Origin: Mycobacterium sp. HUMS_12744610
Lineage (GTDB): Bacteria > Actinomycetota > Actinomycetes > Mycobacteriales > Mycobacteriaceae
NCBI RefSeq assembly: GCF_041206865.1
Contig: NZ_JBGEDP010000001.1
Coordinates: 4,154,001-4,218,000, forward strand
Direction of reading: 5' to 3'
DNA: 64,000 nucleotides
The notes beneath the pieces are model-generated. The model ran no database searches. It worked only from the letters and a program-made list of their open reading frames with translations, and had not been told where the DNA came from. This document shows positions 37,206-48,173 of this stretch, piece by piece (positions within the stretch are counted from its first letter, which is position 1; every line of letters begins with the position of its first letter). A program made the position numbers and the translations under genes.

Positions 37206-38924
37206 GTGAGTACCACAGCGGCCCGCCGCGCCCGGCCCACCCTGCGCACCCTGACCCGGCAGGCCGGCGAGCGCGCCCTGAGCCGGCTGCTGGGTCTGCC
37301 TCGCGCGAGCACGGACTACACCGTGAACCGCGTCGAGATCCCGATGCGCGACGGGGCGCGGCTGGTGGCCGACCACTACGCCCCGCTGACCGCAGCCCCG
37401 GCGGGAACCCTGCTGGTGCGCGGGCCCTATGGGCGGAAGTTCCCGTTCTCCATCGCGTTCGGCCGGCCCTACGCCGCCCGGGGCTACCACGTCGTGCTGC
37501 AGAGCGTGCGCGGCACGTTCGGGTCGGGCGGCGCGTTCGAGCCGATGGTCAACGAGGCCGCCGACGGCGCCGACACGGCCGCCTGGCTGCGTGAGCAGTC
37601 GTGGTTCACCGGCAGCTTCGCCACCGTCGGCGTGTCGTATCTGGGTTTCACCCAGTGGGCGCTCCTGCAGGATCCACCGCCCGAACTGGCCGCGGCCGTC
37701 ATCACCGCCGGCCCCCACGATTTCAACGCCGCGGTCTGGGACACCGGCGCGTTCACCGTCAACGACTTTCTGGGCTGGAGCGATCTGGTCGCCCACCAGG
37801 AGGACCCCCAGCGCGTCCGGACCGCGATCCGCCAGATCCGGGCCCGCCACAAGGTCGCGCAGGCGGCCGCCGCGCTGCCGATGGAAGCCGGGGCGCGGAC
37901 CCTGCTGGGCGAGGGCGCTCCGTGGTTCGAATCGTGGGTCGAACACACCGACCCGAAGGATCCGTTCTGGAATGGGCTGCGGTTCGCCGAGGCGCTGGAC
38001 CGCGTGCGCGTACCGGTGCTGCTGGTGGGCGGCTGGCAGGACATCTTCCTGCGGCAGACCCTGCAGCAGTACGCGCGCCTGCGCGACCGGGGCGTCGACG
38101 TCGCGCTGACGGTCGGGCCGTGGGCGCACACCCAGCTGCTCACCAAGGGGCTGGCCACCAACCTGCGGGAATCCCTGGACTGGCTCGACGCCCACCTGGG
38201 CAGCGCGCCGGCGTCGCGGCGGCCCGGTCCCGTCCGCGTCTGCGTCACCGGCCAGGGCTGGCGCACCCTTGCCCACTGGCCGCCGGCCACCGCCGAACGC
38301 GCGCTCTACCTGCGACCGGGCGGCCACCTGGGCGAGACGACACCGGCGGACCTGACGGAGGTGCCCCCGGCGACGTTCCACTACGACCCCACCGACCCGA
38401 CGCCCACCGTCGGCGGTCCGCTGCTCTCGCCGGGCGCCGGCTACCGCGACGACAGCCGGCTGGCGGCCCGCGACGACGTGCTGGCCTTCACCAGCGCCAC
38501 CCTCACCCACGACCTGTGCGTGTACGGGAACCCGGTGGCCGAGCTGGCACACACCTCGGACAACCCGCACGTGGACCTGTTCGTGCGGGTCAGCGAGGTG
38601 GACGCCAAAGGCCGGTCCCGCAACGTCAGCGAGGGCTACCGGCGGCTGGACGCCACGGGCGCGGCGGCCGGCCCGGTCCGCGTCGAACTCGACGCGATCG
38701 CCCACCGCTTCCGGGCCGGCTCCCGCATCCGCGTCCTGCTCGCCGGCGGCTGGTTCCCGCGCTATGCGCGCAACCTGGGCACCGGCGAACCGGTGCTGAC
38801 CGGTCGGCGGTCCGAGCCGGCGACCCACGCGGTGCGCTACGGGCGTTCCCGGCTGCTGCTGCCGGTGGGTCCGCCCGACGTGTCAGCCGACCGCGTCGCG
38901 GACCCGGCGGGCGACCTCGGTTAG
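37206..38924 (+). CDS. CocE/NonD-family (X-Pro dipeptidyl-peptidase type) hydrolase
   Basis: 572 residues. Alpha/beta hydrolase core with oxyanion motif LLVRGPYGRK and nucleophile elbow GVSYLGFTQW (G-x-S-Y-x-G), a helical cap, an acid in LLVGGWQDIF and a likely His in VGPWAHTQLL. A C-terminal jelly-roll domain contains ARNLGTGEP. Family members cleave acyl or amide bonds. It matches Rv2800. The GTG start has a leaderless promoter 7 nt upstream. It overlaps the convergent DUF1802 gene by 42 bp. Confidence 0.92.
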   Translation: MSTTAARRARPTLRTLTRQAGERALSRLLGLPRASTDYTVNRVEIPMRDGARLVADHYAPLTAAPAGTLLVRGPYGRKFPFSIAFGRPYAARGYHVVLQSVRGTFGSGGAFEPMVNEAADGADTAAWLREQSWFTGSFATVGVSYLGFTQWALLQDPPPELAAAVITAGPHDFNAAVWDTGAFTVNDFLGWSDLVAHQEDPQRVRTAIRQIRARHKVAQAAAALPMEAGARTLLGEGAPWFESWVEHTDPKDPFWNGLRFAEALDRVRVPVLLVGGWQDIFLRQTLQQYARLRDRGVDVALTVGPWAHTQLLTKGLATNLRESLDWLDAHLGSAPASRRPGPVRVCVTGQGWRTLAHWPPATAERALYLRPGGHLGETTPADLTEVPPATFHYDPTDPTPTVGGPLLSPGAGYRDDSRLAARDDVLAFTSATLTHDLCVYGNPVAELAHTSDNPHVDLFVRVSEVDAKGRSRNVSEGYRRLDATGAAAGPVRVELDAIAHRFRAGSRIRVLLAGGWFPRYARNLGTGEPVLTGRRSEPATHAVRYGRSRLLLPVGPPDVSADRVADPAGDLG

Positions 38925-39575
38925 CGCGGCTTCGTCGTCAACCGGCGCCCCCAGCGCCGGCCTCAGCGGAAGCTCCACCCAGCTGGTGCACCCCCCGTAG
39001 CCGGGGTCGCGGGCGATCCGCACCGGCTCGGACAACGGGACCACCGACACCACCAGCACCGCCAGCTTGTGTTTCGGCCGGAAGTCGAGCCGGTCGGCGC
39101 GCACCGACTCCGCGGTCCAGATGTGCAGGTCCTCGATCGCCGCGAGCCCGTCGGGCCGGTTGACCTCTTGTGCGGCAACAACTTTCGCTGCAGCTCGCAC
39201 CACGAGGTGATCGTCGGTGCTGTCGGCGGCCGCGGGTTGCAGCAGGTCGCGGTGCTCGGGGCGGACGCGCTCGGCGTGGCTGTGCGCGACCGTGGGGAAC
39301 AGCAGGAACTCCCGGGCCGCCAGCTCGAACCGTTTCTCCCCGATGCCGCCCTTGCGCAGCAGCACCCGCTGCCGACCGTCCAGCAGCGCATGCACGACCG
39401 CGCTCCATTCCTTGAGCGCGGGCATCGTCGCGGTGGAGGTCATCTCGCGCCGGCCAGTCGGACGACCACCTCGGGCCGACGCAACGGTGGGCACGTACTG
39501 ACCCGCCGCCGCCGCGATCTCTTCGGCCGTGGCCGCCGGCTGTAAACCGCGCAGTTCGGTGATGTTCCGGCTCAT
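38883..39575 (-). CDS. DUF1802 protein fused to a truncated DUF2277 N-terminus
   Basis: 230 residues. The first 28 (MSRNITELRGLQP, then ATAEEIAAAAGQYV) are the N-terminal half of the DUF2277 family. The rest, from ATG 39443 onward (ALKEWSAVVHALLDGRQRVL, then REFLLFPTVAHSHAERV), is a complete DUF1802 protein. The join (PTVASARGGRPTGRRE) lacks the rest of DUF2277, as if a deletion fused two genes. A TATCGT hexamer 7 nt before 39575 would drive a leaderless fusion. Translation may instead begin at 39443. Neither family has a known function. Confidence 0.75.
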   Translation of the reverse strand: MSRNITELRGLQPAATAEEIAAAAGQYVPTVASARGGRPTGRREMTSTATMPALKEWSAVVHALLDGRQRVLLRKGGIGEKRFELAAREFLLFPTVAHSHAERVRPEHRDLLQPAAADSTDDHLVVRAAAKVVAAQEVNRPDGLAAIEDLHIWTAESVRADRLDFRPKHKLAVLVVSVVPLSEPVRIARDPGYGGCTSWVELPLRPALGAPVDDEAALTEVARRVRDAVG

Positions 39576-39582
39576 GTCTTCA

Positions 39583-39588
39583 ACGATA
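39583..39588 (-). promoter_or_regulatory. -10 hexamer for the DUF2277/DUF1802 fusion gene
   Basis: TATCGT on the minus strand, 7 nt before ATG 39575. Confidence 0.45.
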
Positions 39589-39602
39589 GGCGCGGCCTGC
39601 GC

Positions 39603-39995
39603 CTACCAAACCGTGACCGGGCGCGGATGCCGATGGCTGCGCAGCCGACGGTCTTTGGTCACCAGGCGCCAGCCATGTTCGACGGCGGTGGCGTAGATCA
39701 GGCGGTCGGCCGGATCGCCGGGAAACGACGACGGGAGCGACACCGCGGTGGCGGCGACCGATGGGGTGATGCTGGCAGTGCGGACATGCTCGGCGAGCAA
39801 CTGAAGCCACGAACGCATGGGAATCGTCAGCTGGATGCGTTCGTGCTCGGCGAGCCAAGCCAGCTCGAACCATGTGATCGCGGCGACCGCAAGTTCGTCG
39901 GCCTCTTCGACAGCCCGGCTGGCTACCTTGCTGAGGCGGCCCGGTTCGGCTGACCACCAATGGATCACGTGCGAGTCGAGCAACACCGTTGTCAT
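39603..39995 (-). CDS. vapC: VapC-type PIN-domain toxin
   Basis: The 130-residue PIN-domain RNase has the expected acidic site: Asp7 (LLDSHV), Glu44 (TWFELAWL), Asp94/Asp97 (PGDPADRLI) and Asp115 (VTKDRRL). It cleaves RNA when released from its antitoxin. The ATG overlaps the antitoxin stop by 4 bp (ATGA). Family length is about 130. The VapC label rests on the domain and the antitoxin pairing; the RNA target is unknown. Confidence 0.93.
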   Translation of the reverse strand: MTTVLLDSHVIHWWSAEPGRLSKVASRAVEEADELAVAAITWFELAWLAEHERIQLTIPMRSWLQLLAEHVRTASITPSVAATAVSLPSSFPGDPADRLIYATAVEHGWRLVTKDRRLRSHRHPRPVTVW

Positions 39996-40219
39996 GAGGC
40001 GTTCCAGGATGCCCCGGTGGTGAAGAGTTGGTCTTCGTCGGCGGCCGTCATCGCCACTCCCGACAACCGACCTTTGAGAGCATGGGACCCGGGCGCTGGT
40101 ACTAGACGGGCTATCGCTCGGCCGTGTTTTGTGATCTCGATTTCCCCGCCTACCGCCACTTCGTCAAGCAACGCAAGGATCTTGGCCTTCACCTCGGTAG
40201 CGGTCATCTTTCTGGTCAT
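39992..40219 (-). CDS. vapB: Phd/YefM-type antitoxin of the vapBC pair
   Basis: 75 residues. The N-terminal Phd-fold motif TATEVKAKILALLDEVAVGGEIEITKHGRAIARLVP occurs in that order, followed by a flexible acidic tail (TAADEDQLF) that would wrap the toxin. It likely represses its own promoter, a TAAACT hexamer 6 nt before the ATG (leaderless). Confidence 0.92.
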   Translation of the reverse strand: MTRKMTATEVKAKILALLDEVAVGGEIEITKHGRAIARLVPAPGSHALKGRLSGVAMTAADEDQLFTTGASWNAS

Positions 40220-40225
40220 CGTGTC

Positions 40226-40231
40226 AGTTTA
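40226..40231 (-). promoter_or_regulatory. -10 hexamer for vapBC
   Basis: TAAACT on the minus strand, 6 nt before the vapB ATG. Confidence 0.5.
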
Positions 40232-40274
40232 CTGGTCGGCAGGGTGTGCGCGGTCGCCGCCGGAAGCCACTGAC

Positions 40275-40280
40275 TACGGT
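40275..40280 (+). promoter_or_regulatory. -10 hexamer for enoyl-CoA hydratase gene
   Basis: TACGGT, 6 nt before ATG 40287. It lies back-to-back with the vapB promoter. Confidence 0.4.
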
Positions 40281-40286
40281 GATCGC

Positions 40287-41036
40287 ATGACCGACGACAT
40301 CCTGCTGACCGGCACCGAAGACCGAATCCGCACCCTGACCCTCAACCGGCCGCAGTCGCGCAACGCGCTGTCCTCGGCCTTGCGGGACCGCTTCTTCGAG
40401 GCCCTGGCCGCCGCCGAAACCGATGACGACGTCGACGTCGTCATCGTGACCGGGGCCGACCCCGTCTTCTGCGCGGGTCTGGACCTCAAGGAGCTCGGCG
40501 AGCGGTCGGCGCTTCCCGACATCTCGCCGCGGTGGCCGTCGATGACCAAACCGGTGATCGGGGCGATCAACGGTGCCGCGGTCACCGGTGGGCTGGAGCT
40601 GGCGCTGTACTGCGACATCCTGATCGCCTCGGAGCGCGCGCGCTTCGCCGACACGCACGCCCGCGTCGGCCTGCTCCCCACGTGGGGGCTGAGCGTGCGG
40701 TTGCCGCAGAAGGTGGGCGTCGGAGTGGCCCGGCGCATGAGCATGACCGGTGACTACCTGTCAGCCGCCGACGCGCTGCGCGCCGGGCTGGTGACCGAGG
40801 TGGTGCCGCACGAGCAGCTGCTGAGCACCGCCCGGGCCGTGGCGGCGTCCATCGTCGGCAACAACCAGGGCGCGGTGCGGGCGTTGCTGGCGTCCTACCA
40901 CCGGATCGACGAGGACCAGACCAGCCCGGGCCTGTGGCTGGAAGCCATGGCGGCCAGGCAATACCGGACCACCGGCGAGGACATCGCCGCCAACCGCGAG
41001 GCGGTGCTGCAGCGCGGGCGCGCCCAGGTGCGCTAG
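40287..41036 (+). CDS. enoyl-CoA hydratase/isomerase family protein
   Basis: The 249-residue crotonase-fold protein has ALNRPQSRNALS-type N-terminal strand (TLNRPQSRNALSSAL), the oxyanion-hole loop FCAGLDLKEL, the active-site helix AAVTGGLELALYCDILIAS with Glu at the catalytic position, and FADTHARVGLLPTWG. It hydrates or isomerises enoyl-CoA. By position it resembles echA16 (Rv2831). It is divergent from vapBC. Confidence 0.9.
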   Translation: MTDDILLTGTEDRIRTLTLNRPQSRNALSSALRDRFFEALAAAETDDDVDVVIVTGADPVFCAGLDLKELGERSALPDISPRWPSMTKPVIGAINGAAVTGGLELALYCDILIASERARFADTHARVGLLPTWGLSVRLPQKVGVGVARRMSMTGDYLSAADALRAGLVTEVVPHEQLLSTARAVAASIVGNNQGAVRALLASYHRIDEDQTSPGLWLEAMAARQYRTTGEDIAANREAVLQRGRAQVR

Positions 41037-41118
41037 CCGCGGCGGCCGGTGATCGCCAGGGGACACAAAAGCCAATACGATCCCAACAACCAAAGGTTCG
41101 GGAGCGCAGGAGGCATCG

Positions 41119-41715
41119 GTGCGTGCTGTCGTCGATCTCACCGCGCGGGCGCCCGGCGTGCTGGCGCTGGTGGCGGCCACCGCGATGGTCTTCGCGATCG
41201 GGGCGGCCGCACCGCGGGCGGGCGCCCAGCCCCCGCCCGGATTTCCCAACCTCGACGATTTCAGCGCGGTCCCCGCGGACGGCTACCTCACCGCGGCCGG
41301 CCCCCACACGTCCCCCCGGATAAGTTTCTCCACCCCGAACAACCTGGTATGCGACTTCTACGGCGGCCCGGCGCCCGCGCCGCGCCCCTCACAGGACATC
41401 AAGTGCACCGGCGACATGCCGGGAATGAGCGACGTCCCCTTCCCCGGCGGCGGCCATCCCCGGCCGGGCGACTGCGTGGTAGGAGCCGTGACCTTCAAAG
41501 GGCCCGGCTACGAGTTGAGCCGCATGTCCTACGGCGGCTGCGACGGCAACCCTGCCTCGCTGCCCTCGAACGGCAAACTGCTGGGCCTGGGCCAGAAGGT
41601 GTCGTACCTGAACGTGACGTGCGCCGTGGGCGGCGACAACCTCGTCGCCTGCCTGGACGCCACCAGCGGAGACCACGGGTTCGTTCTGCAGCGCTCCGGC
41701 AGCTGGGCGTTCTAG
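41119..41715 (+). CDS. secreted hypothetical protein with conserved cysteines
   Basis: 198 residues. A GTG start behind AGGAGG leads into a clear signal peptide (VLALVAATAMVFAIGAAAPRAGA). The mature domain has SFSTPNNLVCDFYGG, DIKCTGD, GDCVVGAV, YGGCDGN, VTCAVG and VACLD, six cysteines likely forming disulfides. This pattern recurs in mycobacterial exported proteins of unknown role. It is convergent with nrnA. Confidence 0.75.
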   Translation: MRAVVDLTARAPGVLALVAATAMVFAIGAAAPRAGAQPPPGFPNLDDFSAVPADGYLTAAGPHTSPRISFSTPNNLVCDFYGGPAPAPRPSQDIKCTGDMPGMSDVPFPGGGHPRPGDCVVGAVTFKGPGYELSRMSYGGCDGNPASLPSNGKLLGLGQKVSYLNVTCAVGGDNLVACLDATSGDHGFVLQRSGSWAF

Positions 41716-41727
41716 CCGGGCCGGTCC

Positions 41728-43202
<1,475 letters not shown>

Positions 43203-43254
43203 TATGACTTCACCGCCCTCTCCTCATCACTACGTTCTGCATCGTCGGTGGTGG
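43203..43254 (-). repeat. degenerate MIRU between infB and rbfA
   Basis: The minus strand carries GACGATGCAGAACGTAGTGA and GAGGAGAGGGCGG, clearly related to the MIRU core seen at 47575 and 58441. The in-frame peptide ([14 protein letters not shown]) ends in TAATG, overlapping the rbfA start, but no in-frame ATG remains at its 5' end. Confidence 0.75.
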
Positions 43255-46017
43255 TCAGGTCCGTTCCTTCTGCACCAGCTCGTAGGACTCGATGATGTCG
43301 CCTTCCTTGATGTCGGAATAGCCGAGCGTCATACCGCACTCGAAGCCCTCGCGGACCTCGGTCACGTCGTCCTTCTCCCGGCGCAGCGAGTTGATCGTGA
43401 GGTTCTCGGTGACCACGACGTTGTCGCGCAACAGGCGGGCCTTGGCGTTGCGGCGAACCACCCCGGAGCTGATCATGCAGCCCGCGATGATGCCCACCTT
43501 GGAGGACCGGAAGATCGCGCGAATCTCCGCGCGGCCCAGCTCGTTCTCCTCGTAGATCGGCTTGAGCATGCCGCGCAGGGCCTTCTCGATCTCGTCGATC
43601 GCCTGGTAGATCACCGAGTAGTAGCGGATCTCCACACCCTCGCGGTTGGCGAGCTCGGTCGCCTTGCCCTCGGCGCGCACGTTGAACCCGATGATCACCG
43701 CGTCCGAGGCCGACGCCAGGTTGACGTTGGTCTCGGTGATGCCACCGACGCCGCGGTCGATGACGCGCAGCGCCACCTCGTCGTCCACCTGAATCCCCAT
43801 CAGGGCCTCTTCCAGCGCCTCGACGGTACCGGCGTTGTCGCCCTTGAGGATCAGGTTCAGCTGGCTGGTTTCCTTCAGCGCCGAGTCCAGGTCCTCCAGG
43901 CTGATCCGCTTGCGGGAGCGCGCGGCCAGGGCGTTGCGCTTACGCGCGCTGCGCCGGTCGGCGATCTGGCGGGCGATGCGGTCCTCGTCGACGACCAGGA
44001 AGTTGTCCCCGGCGCCGGGCACCGACGTGAAGCCGATGACCTGCACCGGACGCGACGGCAGCGCCTCCTCGACGTCCTCGCCGTGCTCGTCGACCATGCG
44101 GCGGACCCGGCCGTAGGCGTCGCCGGCGACCACCGAGTCGCCGACGCGCAGCGTGCCGCGTTGCACCAGCACCGTGGCCACCGGCCCCCGACCGCGGTCC
44201 AGGTGCGCCTCGATCGCCACGCCCTGGGCCTCCATCTCGGGGTTGGCCCGCAGGTCCAGGGCGGCGTCGGCGGTCAGCAACACCGCCTCGAGCAACTGCT
44301 CGATGTTGGTGCCCTGCTTGGCCGAGATGTCGACGAACATCGTCTCGCCGCCGAATTCCTCAGCCACCAAACCGTATTCGGTGAGCTGCCCGCGAATCTT
44401 GGCCGGGTCGGCGCCCTCGACGTCGATCTTGTTGACCGCCACCACGATCGGCACGTCGGCGGCCTGCGCGTGGTTGATGGCCTCCACCGTCTGCGGCATG
44501 ACGCCGTCGTCGGCGGCCACCACCACGATCGCGATGTCGGTGGCCTTGGCGCCGCGGGCCCGCATGGCGGTGAACGCCTCGTGGCCCGGGGTGTCGATGA
44601 AGGTGATCGGCCGCTCCACGCCGTCGTGCTCGACCGTCACCTGGTAGGCGCCGATGTGCTGCGTGATGCCGCCGGCCTCGCCCTCGCGGACGTTGGCCTG
44701 CCGGATCGTGTCCAGCAGCCGCGTCTTACCGTGGTCGACGTGGCCCATGACGGTGACCACGGGGGGCCGGACCTGCAGGTCCTCCTCGCCACCCTCGTCC
44801 TCGCCGTAGGTCAGGTCGAAGGACTCCAGCAGCTCGCGGTCCTCGTCCTCGGGACTGACGACCTGAACGTTGTAGTTCATCTCGCTGCCCAGCAGCTCGA
44901 GCGTCTCGTCGCCCACCGACTGCGTGGCCGTCACCATCTCACCGAGGTTGAACAGCGCCTGCACCAGCGCGGCCGGGTTGGCGTCGATCTTCTCGGCGAA
45001 GTCGGACAGCGACGCGCCGCGGGCCAGCCGGATCGTCTCGCCGTTGCCGTGCGGCAGCCGCACACCGCCGACGACCGGCGCCTGCATGTTCTCGTACTCG
45101 GCGCGTTTCGCCCGCTTGGACTTGCGGCCGCGCCGGGGTGCGCCACCGGGACGGCCGAACGCGCCGGCCGCGCCGCCGCGCTGGCCCGGACGGCCGCCAC
45201 CGCCGCCACCACCCGGACGGCCGCGGAAACCGCCGCCGGCGCCGGGTGCGGCACCGACGCCACCGCCCGCGCCACCGCCGCGGTAGTTGCCGCCGCCACC
45301 GTCAGAGCGGCCGCCCCCGGGGCGAGCGCCTCCGGGCCGGGGTGCGCCGGTCCGCGGCGGGCGGGGCCCACCGGCGGCCCCGCCGGGACGCGGGGGCATG
45401 TTGCCGGGCGAAGCACCCGGCCGGGGCGCTCCGGGCCGGGGCGCCCCGGGGCGGGGCGCCACCGGACGCGGGATGGGCCGGTCGACGGGCTGGGCCGAGG
45501 AGAACGGGTTGTTGCCGACGCGCGGGGTGCGCACGCCGGGCTTGGGCGCGGGCCCGGGGCGCGGCCCCGGCGTCGCACCACCGGGGTGCGGCCCCGACTG
45601 GCCGGGTTGCTGTCCGGGCGCCGACGGCTTGGGCGCCGGGGCCGGCGGGCGTCCGGGGGTCGGCGCCGCCGGCCGCGGGGTTGCGGCGGGCGGGGCCTGC
45701 GGCGCCTGGGCCGCGGGGACCTCCGGCCTGGCGGGCGCCGGTGCGGCCGCGCCGTTGCCGACGGACTTGCTGATCGCCTTGTCGAGGGCCTGGTCGAGCG
45801 ATTTGTCGGGGCCCTTGGCGGGCGCCTTGGCCGCGCCCTTGTCGGGGGCCGGCTTCCCGCCGCCGAAGGACTCCCGGAGCCGGCGGGCAACCGGCGCCTC
45901 CACGGTCGACGACGCGGATTTGACGAATTCGCCCTGTTCGTTCAGCCGGGCGAGAACTTCCTTGCTGGTGACACCGAGTTCCTTGGCCAACTCGTGTACG
46001 CGGGCCTTACCTGCCAC
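43255..46017 (-). CDS. infB: translation initiation factor IF-2
   Basis: 920 residues. An N-terminal IF2N domain ([19 protein letters not shown]) is followed by a long Pro/Gly/Ala/Arg low-complexity linker (about 60-300), a second IF2N-like segment, the G domain ([17 protein letters not shown], then [17 protein letters not shown] and VAVNKIDV) and C-terminal domains that bind initiator tRNA. The GTG start follows CAGGAGA. It is part of the rimP-nusA-ylxR-infB-rbfA-nrnA cluster. Confidence 0.98.
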   Translation of the reverse strand: MAGKARVHELAKELGVTSKEVLARLNEQGEFVKSASSTVEAPVARRLRESFGGGKPAPDKGAAKAPAKGPDKSLDQALDKAISKSVGNGAAAPAPARPEVPAAQAPQAPPAATPRPAAPTPGRPPAPAPKPSAPGQQPGQSGPHPGGATPGPRPGPAPKPGVRTPRVGNNPFSSAQPVDRPIPRPVAPRPGAPRPGAPRPGASPGNMPPRPGGAAGGPRPPRTGAPRPGGARPGGGRSDGGGGNYRGGGAGGGVGAAPGAGGGFRGRPGGGGGGGRPGQRGGAAGAFGRPGGAPRRGRKSKRAKRAEYENMQAPVVGGVRLPHGNGETIRLARGASLSDFAEKIDANPAALVQALFNLGEMVTATQSVGDETLELLGSEMNYNVQVVSPEDEDRELLESFDLTYGEDEGGEEDLQVRPPVVTVMGHVDHGKTRLLDTIRQANVREGEAGGITQHIGAYQVTVEHDGVERPITFIDTPGHEAFTAMRARGAKATDIAIVVVAADDGVMPQTVEAINHAQAADVPIVVAVNKIDVEGADPAKIRGQLTEYGLVAEEFGGETMFVDISAKQGTNIEQLLEAVLLTADAALDLRANPEMEAQGVAIEAHLDRGRGPVATVLVQRGTLRVGDSVVAGDAYGRVRRMVDEHGEDVEEALPSRPVQVIGFTSVPGAGDNFLVVDEDRIARQIADRRSARKRNALAARSRKRISLEDLDSALKETSQLNLILKGDNAGTVEALEEALMGIQVDDEVALRVIDRGVGGITETNVNLASASDAVIIGFNVRAEGKATELANREGVEIRYYSVIYQAIDEIEKALRGMLKPIYEENELGRAEIRAIFRSSKVGIIAGCMISSGVVRRNAKARLLRDNVVVTENLTINSLRREKDDVTEVREGFECGMTLGYSDIKEGDIIESYELVQKERT

Positions 46018-46094
46018 TACATCTCCTGTCTATGAGGCGCGACAGTCGTAGGCCGGCGCCTCGGGTTTAGCTATGACGCATGGTCATCGGGACT

Positions 46095-46457
46095 TCACGG
46101 TGTGCTCATGTTCTTGCTACCTGTTCTGTTTGCCGGGGGGCCGAGTGCATTGGAGTACTCGACCACCGCGGTGGTATCCGGTGAACCGGCGATGCGCAGC
46201 GATCTGGTGAAAGCTCGCCGCCGCACCGCCTGTTGGATGCACTGCGGGTCGGGATGCAGCCACGCACCCCGGCCCGGCAGGCTATTGCCCGCGTCAACGG
46301 TCACGGCGTAGGAACCGTTCCCCGTGGACACAGCCACCACTCGAAGCAGGTCGACGGCCAACTCTCGCTTTCGGCACCCGACGCACGTCCGCACCGGTCC
46401 ATCGGTACTTCTGTGCGCCCAGCTGGCTTCGGGGGCCGAAGGCTTGCGCTGGATCAC
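46095..46457 (-). CDS. ylxR: YlxR-family RNA-binding protein (DUF448)
   Basis: 120 residues. The family core is VRTCVGCRKRELAVDLLRVV, then PGRGAWLHPDPQCIQQAVRRRAF, with the paired cysteines and GRGAW loop. It is a small nucleic-acid-binding protein always found between nusA and infB; its exact role is unclear. The GTG start is 74 nt downstream of nusA. A TAGACT hexamer 5 nt before the start could be a secondary leaderless promoter. Confidence 0.9.
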   Translation of the reverse strand: MIQRKPSAPEASWAHRSTDGPVRTCVGCRKRELAVDLLRVVAVSTGNGSYAVTVDAGNSLPGRGAWLHPDPQCIQQAVRRRAFTRSLRIAGSPDTTAVVEYSNALGPPANRTGSKNMSTP

Positions 46458-46531
46458 GGCTCAGTCTAGCGTCACCCAACCCGTGGTCAGAACCACCCAC
46501 AGCCGTACCGTGACCTTCGCCTCCGGGCGGC

Positions 46532-47575
46532 CTAGCCCGAATGTCCGATCGCCCGGCTGGCACCCGGACCGGGTTGGTCCTCGGCGTGCGCCGGCGAATC
46601 CCCGCGGATGTCGATGCGCCATCCGGTGAGCCGGGCGGCCAGCCGCGCGTTCTGCCCCTCCTTGCCGATGGCCAGCGACAGCTGGAAGTCGGGCACCACC
46701 ACGCGGGCGGCGCGGGCGGCCTGGTCGATGATCGACACCGAGACGACCTTCGCCGGGGACAGCGCGTTGGCGACGAAACGGGCCGGGTCCTCGTCGTAGT
46801 CGATGATGTCGATCTTCTCCCCGGACAGCTCGCTCATCACGTTGCGGACCCGCTGCCCCATCGGGCCGATGCACGCGCCCTTGGCGTTCAGGCCGGGAAC
46901 GTTCGACCGCACCGCGATCTTGGAGCGATGGCCGGCCTCCCGGGCGACCGCCACGATCTCCACCGACCCGTCGGCGATCTCGGGCACCTCCAGGGAGAAC
47001 AGCTTGCGTACCAGGTTGGGGTGCGTCCGCGACAGCGTGATCAGCGGCTCGCGCGACCCGCGGGTCACGCCGACCACGTAACACCGCACCCGATCGCCGT
47101 GCTCGTAGCTCTCCCCCGGGACCTGCTCCGCGGCCGGAATCACCCCCTCGGACGCCTTGGTCTCGGTGCCTATCCGCACCACCACCAGCCCGCGAGCATT
47201 GGCCCGGCTGTCGCGCTGGATCACGCCGGCGACGATCTCGCCCTCCCTGGTGGAGAACTCGCCGTAGGTGCGTTCGTTCTCGGCGTCGCGGAAACGCTGC
47301 AGCATGACCTGCCGCGCGGTGGTGGCCGCGATGCGGCCGAAACCCTCGGGGGTGTCGTCCCACTCGCTGATGACGTTGCCGTCCTCGTCGGTCTCGCGGG
47401 CCATCACCCGCACGACACCGGTTTTGCGGTCGATCTCGATGCGGGCGTCGTTCTGGTGGCCCTGGGTGTGCCGATAGGCGGTGAGCAGCGCCGATTTGAT
47501 CGTCTCGAGCAGCTCGGTGACCGAGATGCCCCGGTCCACCTCGATGGCATGCAGCGCCGCCATGTCGATGTTCAT
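46532..47575 (-). CDS. nusA: transcription termination/antitermination factor NusA
   Basis: 347 residues, typical for actinobacteria. N-terminal RNA-polymerase-binding domain ([20 protein letters not shown]), S1 domain ([20 protein letters not shown]), then KH1 and KH2 ([20 protein letters not shown] and [18 protein letters not shown]). It modulates pausing and termination. Its ATG shares one base with the stop of a 17-residue MIRU peptide (TGATG), so its translation is coupled to rimP through the MIRU. Confidence 0.97.
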   Translation of the reverse strand: MNIDMAALHAIEVDRGISVTELLETIKSALLTAYRHTQGHQNDARIEIDRKTGVVRVMARETDEDGNVISEWDDTPEGFGRIAATTARQVMLQRFRDAENERTYGEFSTREGEIVAGVIQRDSRANARGLVVVRIGTETKASEGVIPAAEQVPGESYEHGDRVRCYVVGVTRGSREPLITLSRTHPNLVRKLFSLEVPEIADGSVEIVAVAREAGHRSKIAVRSNVPGLNAKGACIGPMGQRVRNVMSELSGEKIDIIDYDEDPARFVANALSPAKVVSVSIIDQAARAARVVVPDFQLSLAIGKEGQNARLAARLTGWRIDIRGDSPAHAEDQPGPGASRAIGHSG

Positions 47576-47628
47576 CAGCGCCGCTCCTCTTCATCGCTCA
47601 GCTCTGCATCGTCGCCGGCGCGGTTCAT
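47575..47628 (-). repeat. single MIRU element encoding a 17-residue micro-ORF between rimP and nusA
   Basis: The 54-nt micro-ORF on the minus strand reads [17 protein letters not shown]. Its ATG overlaps the rimP stop (ATGA) and its TGA overlaps the nusA ATG (TGATG); a GAAGAGGAG run precedes the nusA start. The sequence is one diverged copy of the 53-bp unit arrayed at 58441. Confidence 0.88.
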
Positions 47629-48173
47629 GCTTCGGCCTCCGTCCTGCGGGCCCGATCCGTCCCGGCCAGATCCTTCACGGCCAGGTCCAGCTCGGCCCGG
47701 CTCGGCGGGGAGAACTCCACCTGCACCACCGCGTTCACGATCTCGGCGAGGGGGATCTCGCGGACCGTCAGGCTGCGGCCGTCACGCACCACCAGCGCGA
47801 CGGCGTCCTCGCAGGTCTCGCCGACCCGGCCGGTGAGCCGGGAGCCGTCGGACAACGTCGCCTCGACCTTGCGGCCGCGGGCGCGGCGAAAGTGTTTGGC
47901 GCTGGTCAGCGGGCGCTCGACCCCGGGCGAACTGACCTCGAGCACATAGCGGTCCCCCGCGTTGTCCAGGCCGTCCAGCAACGCCGACGCCGAACGCGAC
48001 AGGGCCGCTATCGTGTCGAGGTCCGGCGCGGTGTCGCCGTCGGCGACCACCGTGATCCGCGGCGGGCGCGCCCGGGTGTCGATGACCACATCCTCGATCT
48101 CGAAGCCTGCGCGCGCGAACTCCCCACCGAGCAGCTCGATCACCTGCGTCTGCGAAGGTAGCCCGGTGGTCAC
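47625..48173 (-). CDS. rimP: ribosome maturation factor RimP
   Basis: 182 residues. The N-terminal domain has [22 protein letters not shown], then the [17 protein letters not shown] helix and [28 protein letters not shown], the RimP signature, plus an SH3-like C-terminal domain. It assists 30S assembly. The GTG start at 48173 follows GAGGAG. It is first in the rimP-nusA-ylxR-infB-rbfA-nrnA cluster, with a MIRU immediately after. Confidence 0.95.
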   Translation of the reverse strand: MTTGLPSQTQVIELLGGEFARAGFEIEDVVIDTRARPPRITVVADGDTAPDLDTIAALSRSASALLDGLDNAGDRYVLEVSSPGVERPLTSAKHFRRARGRKVEATLSDGSRLTGRVGETCEDAVALVVRDGRSLTVREIPLAEIVNAVVQVEFSPPSRAELDLAVKDLAGTDRARRTEAEA

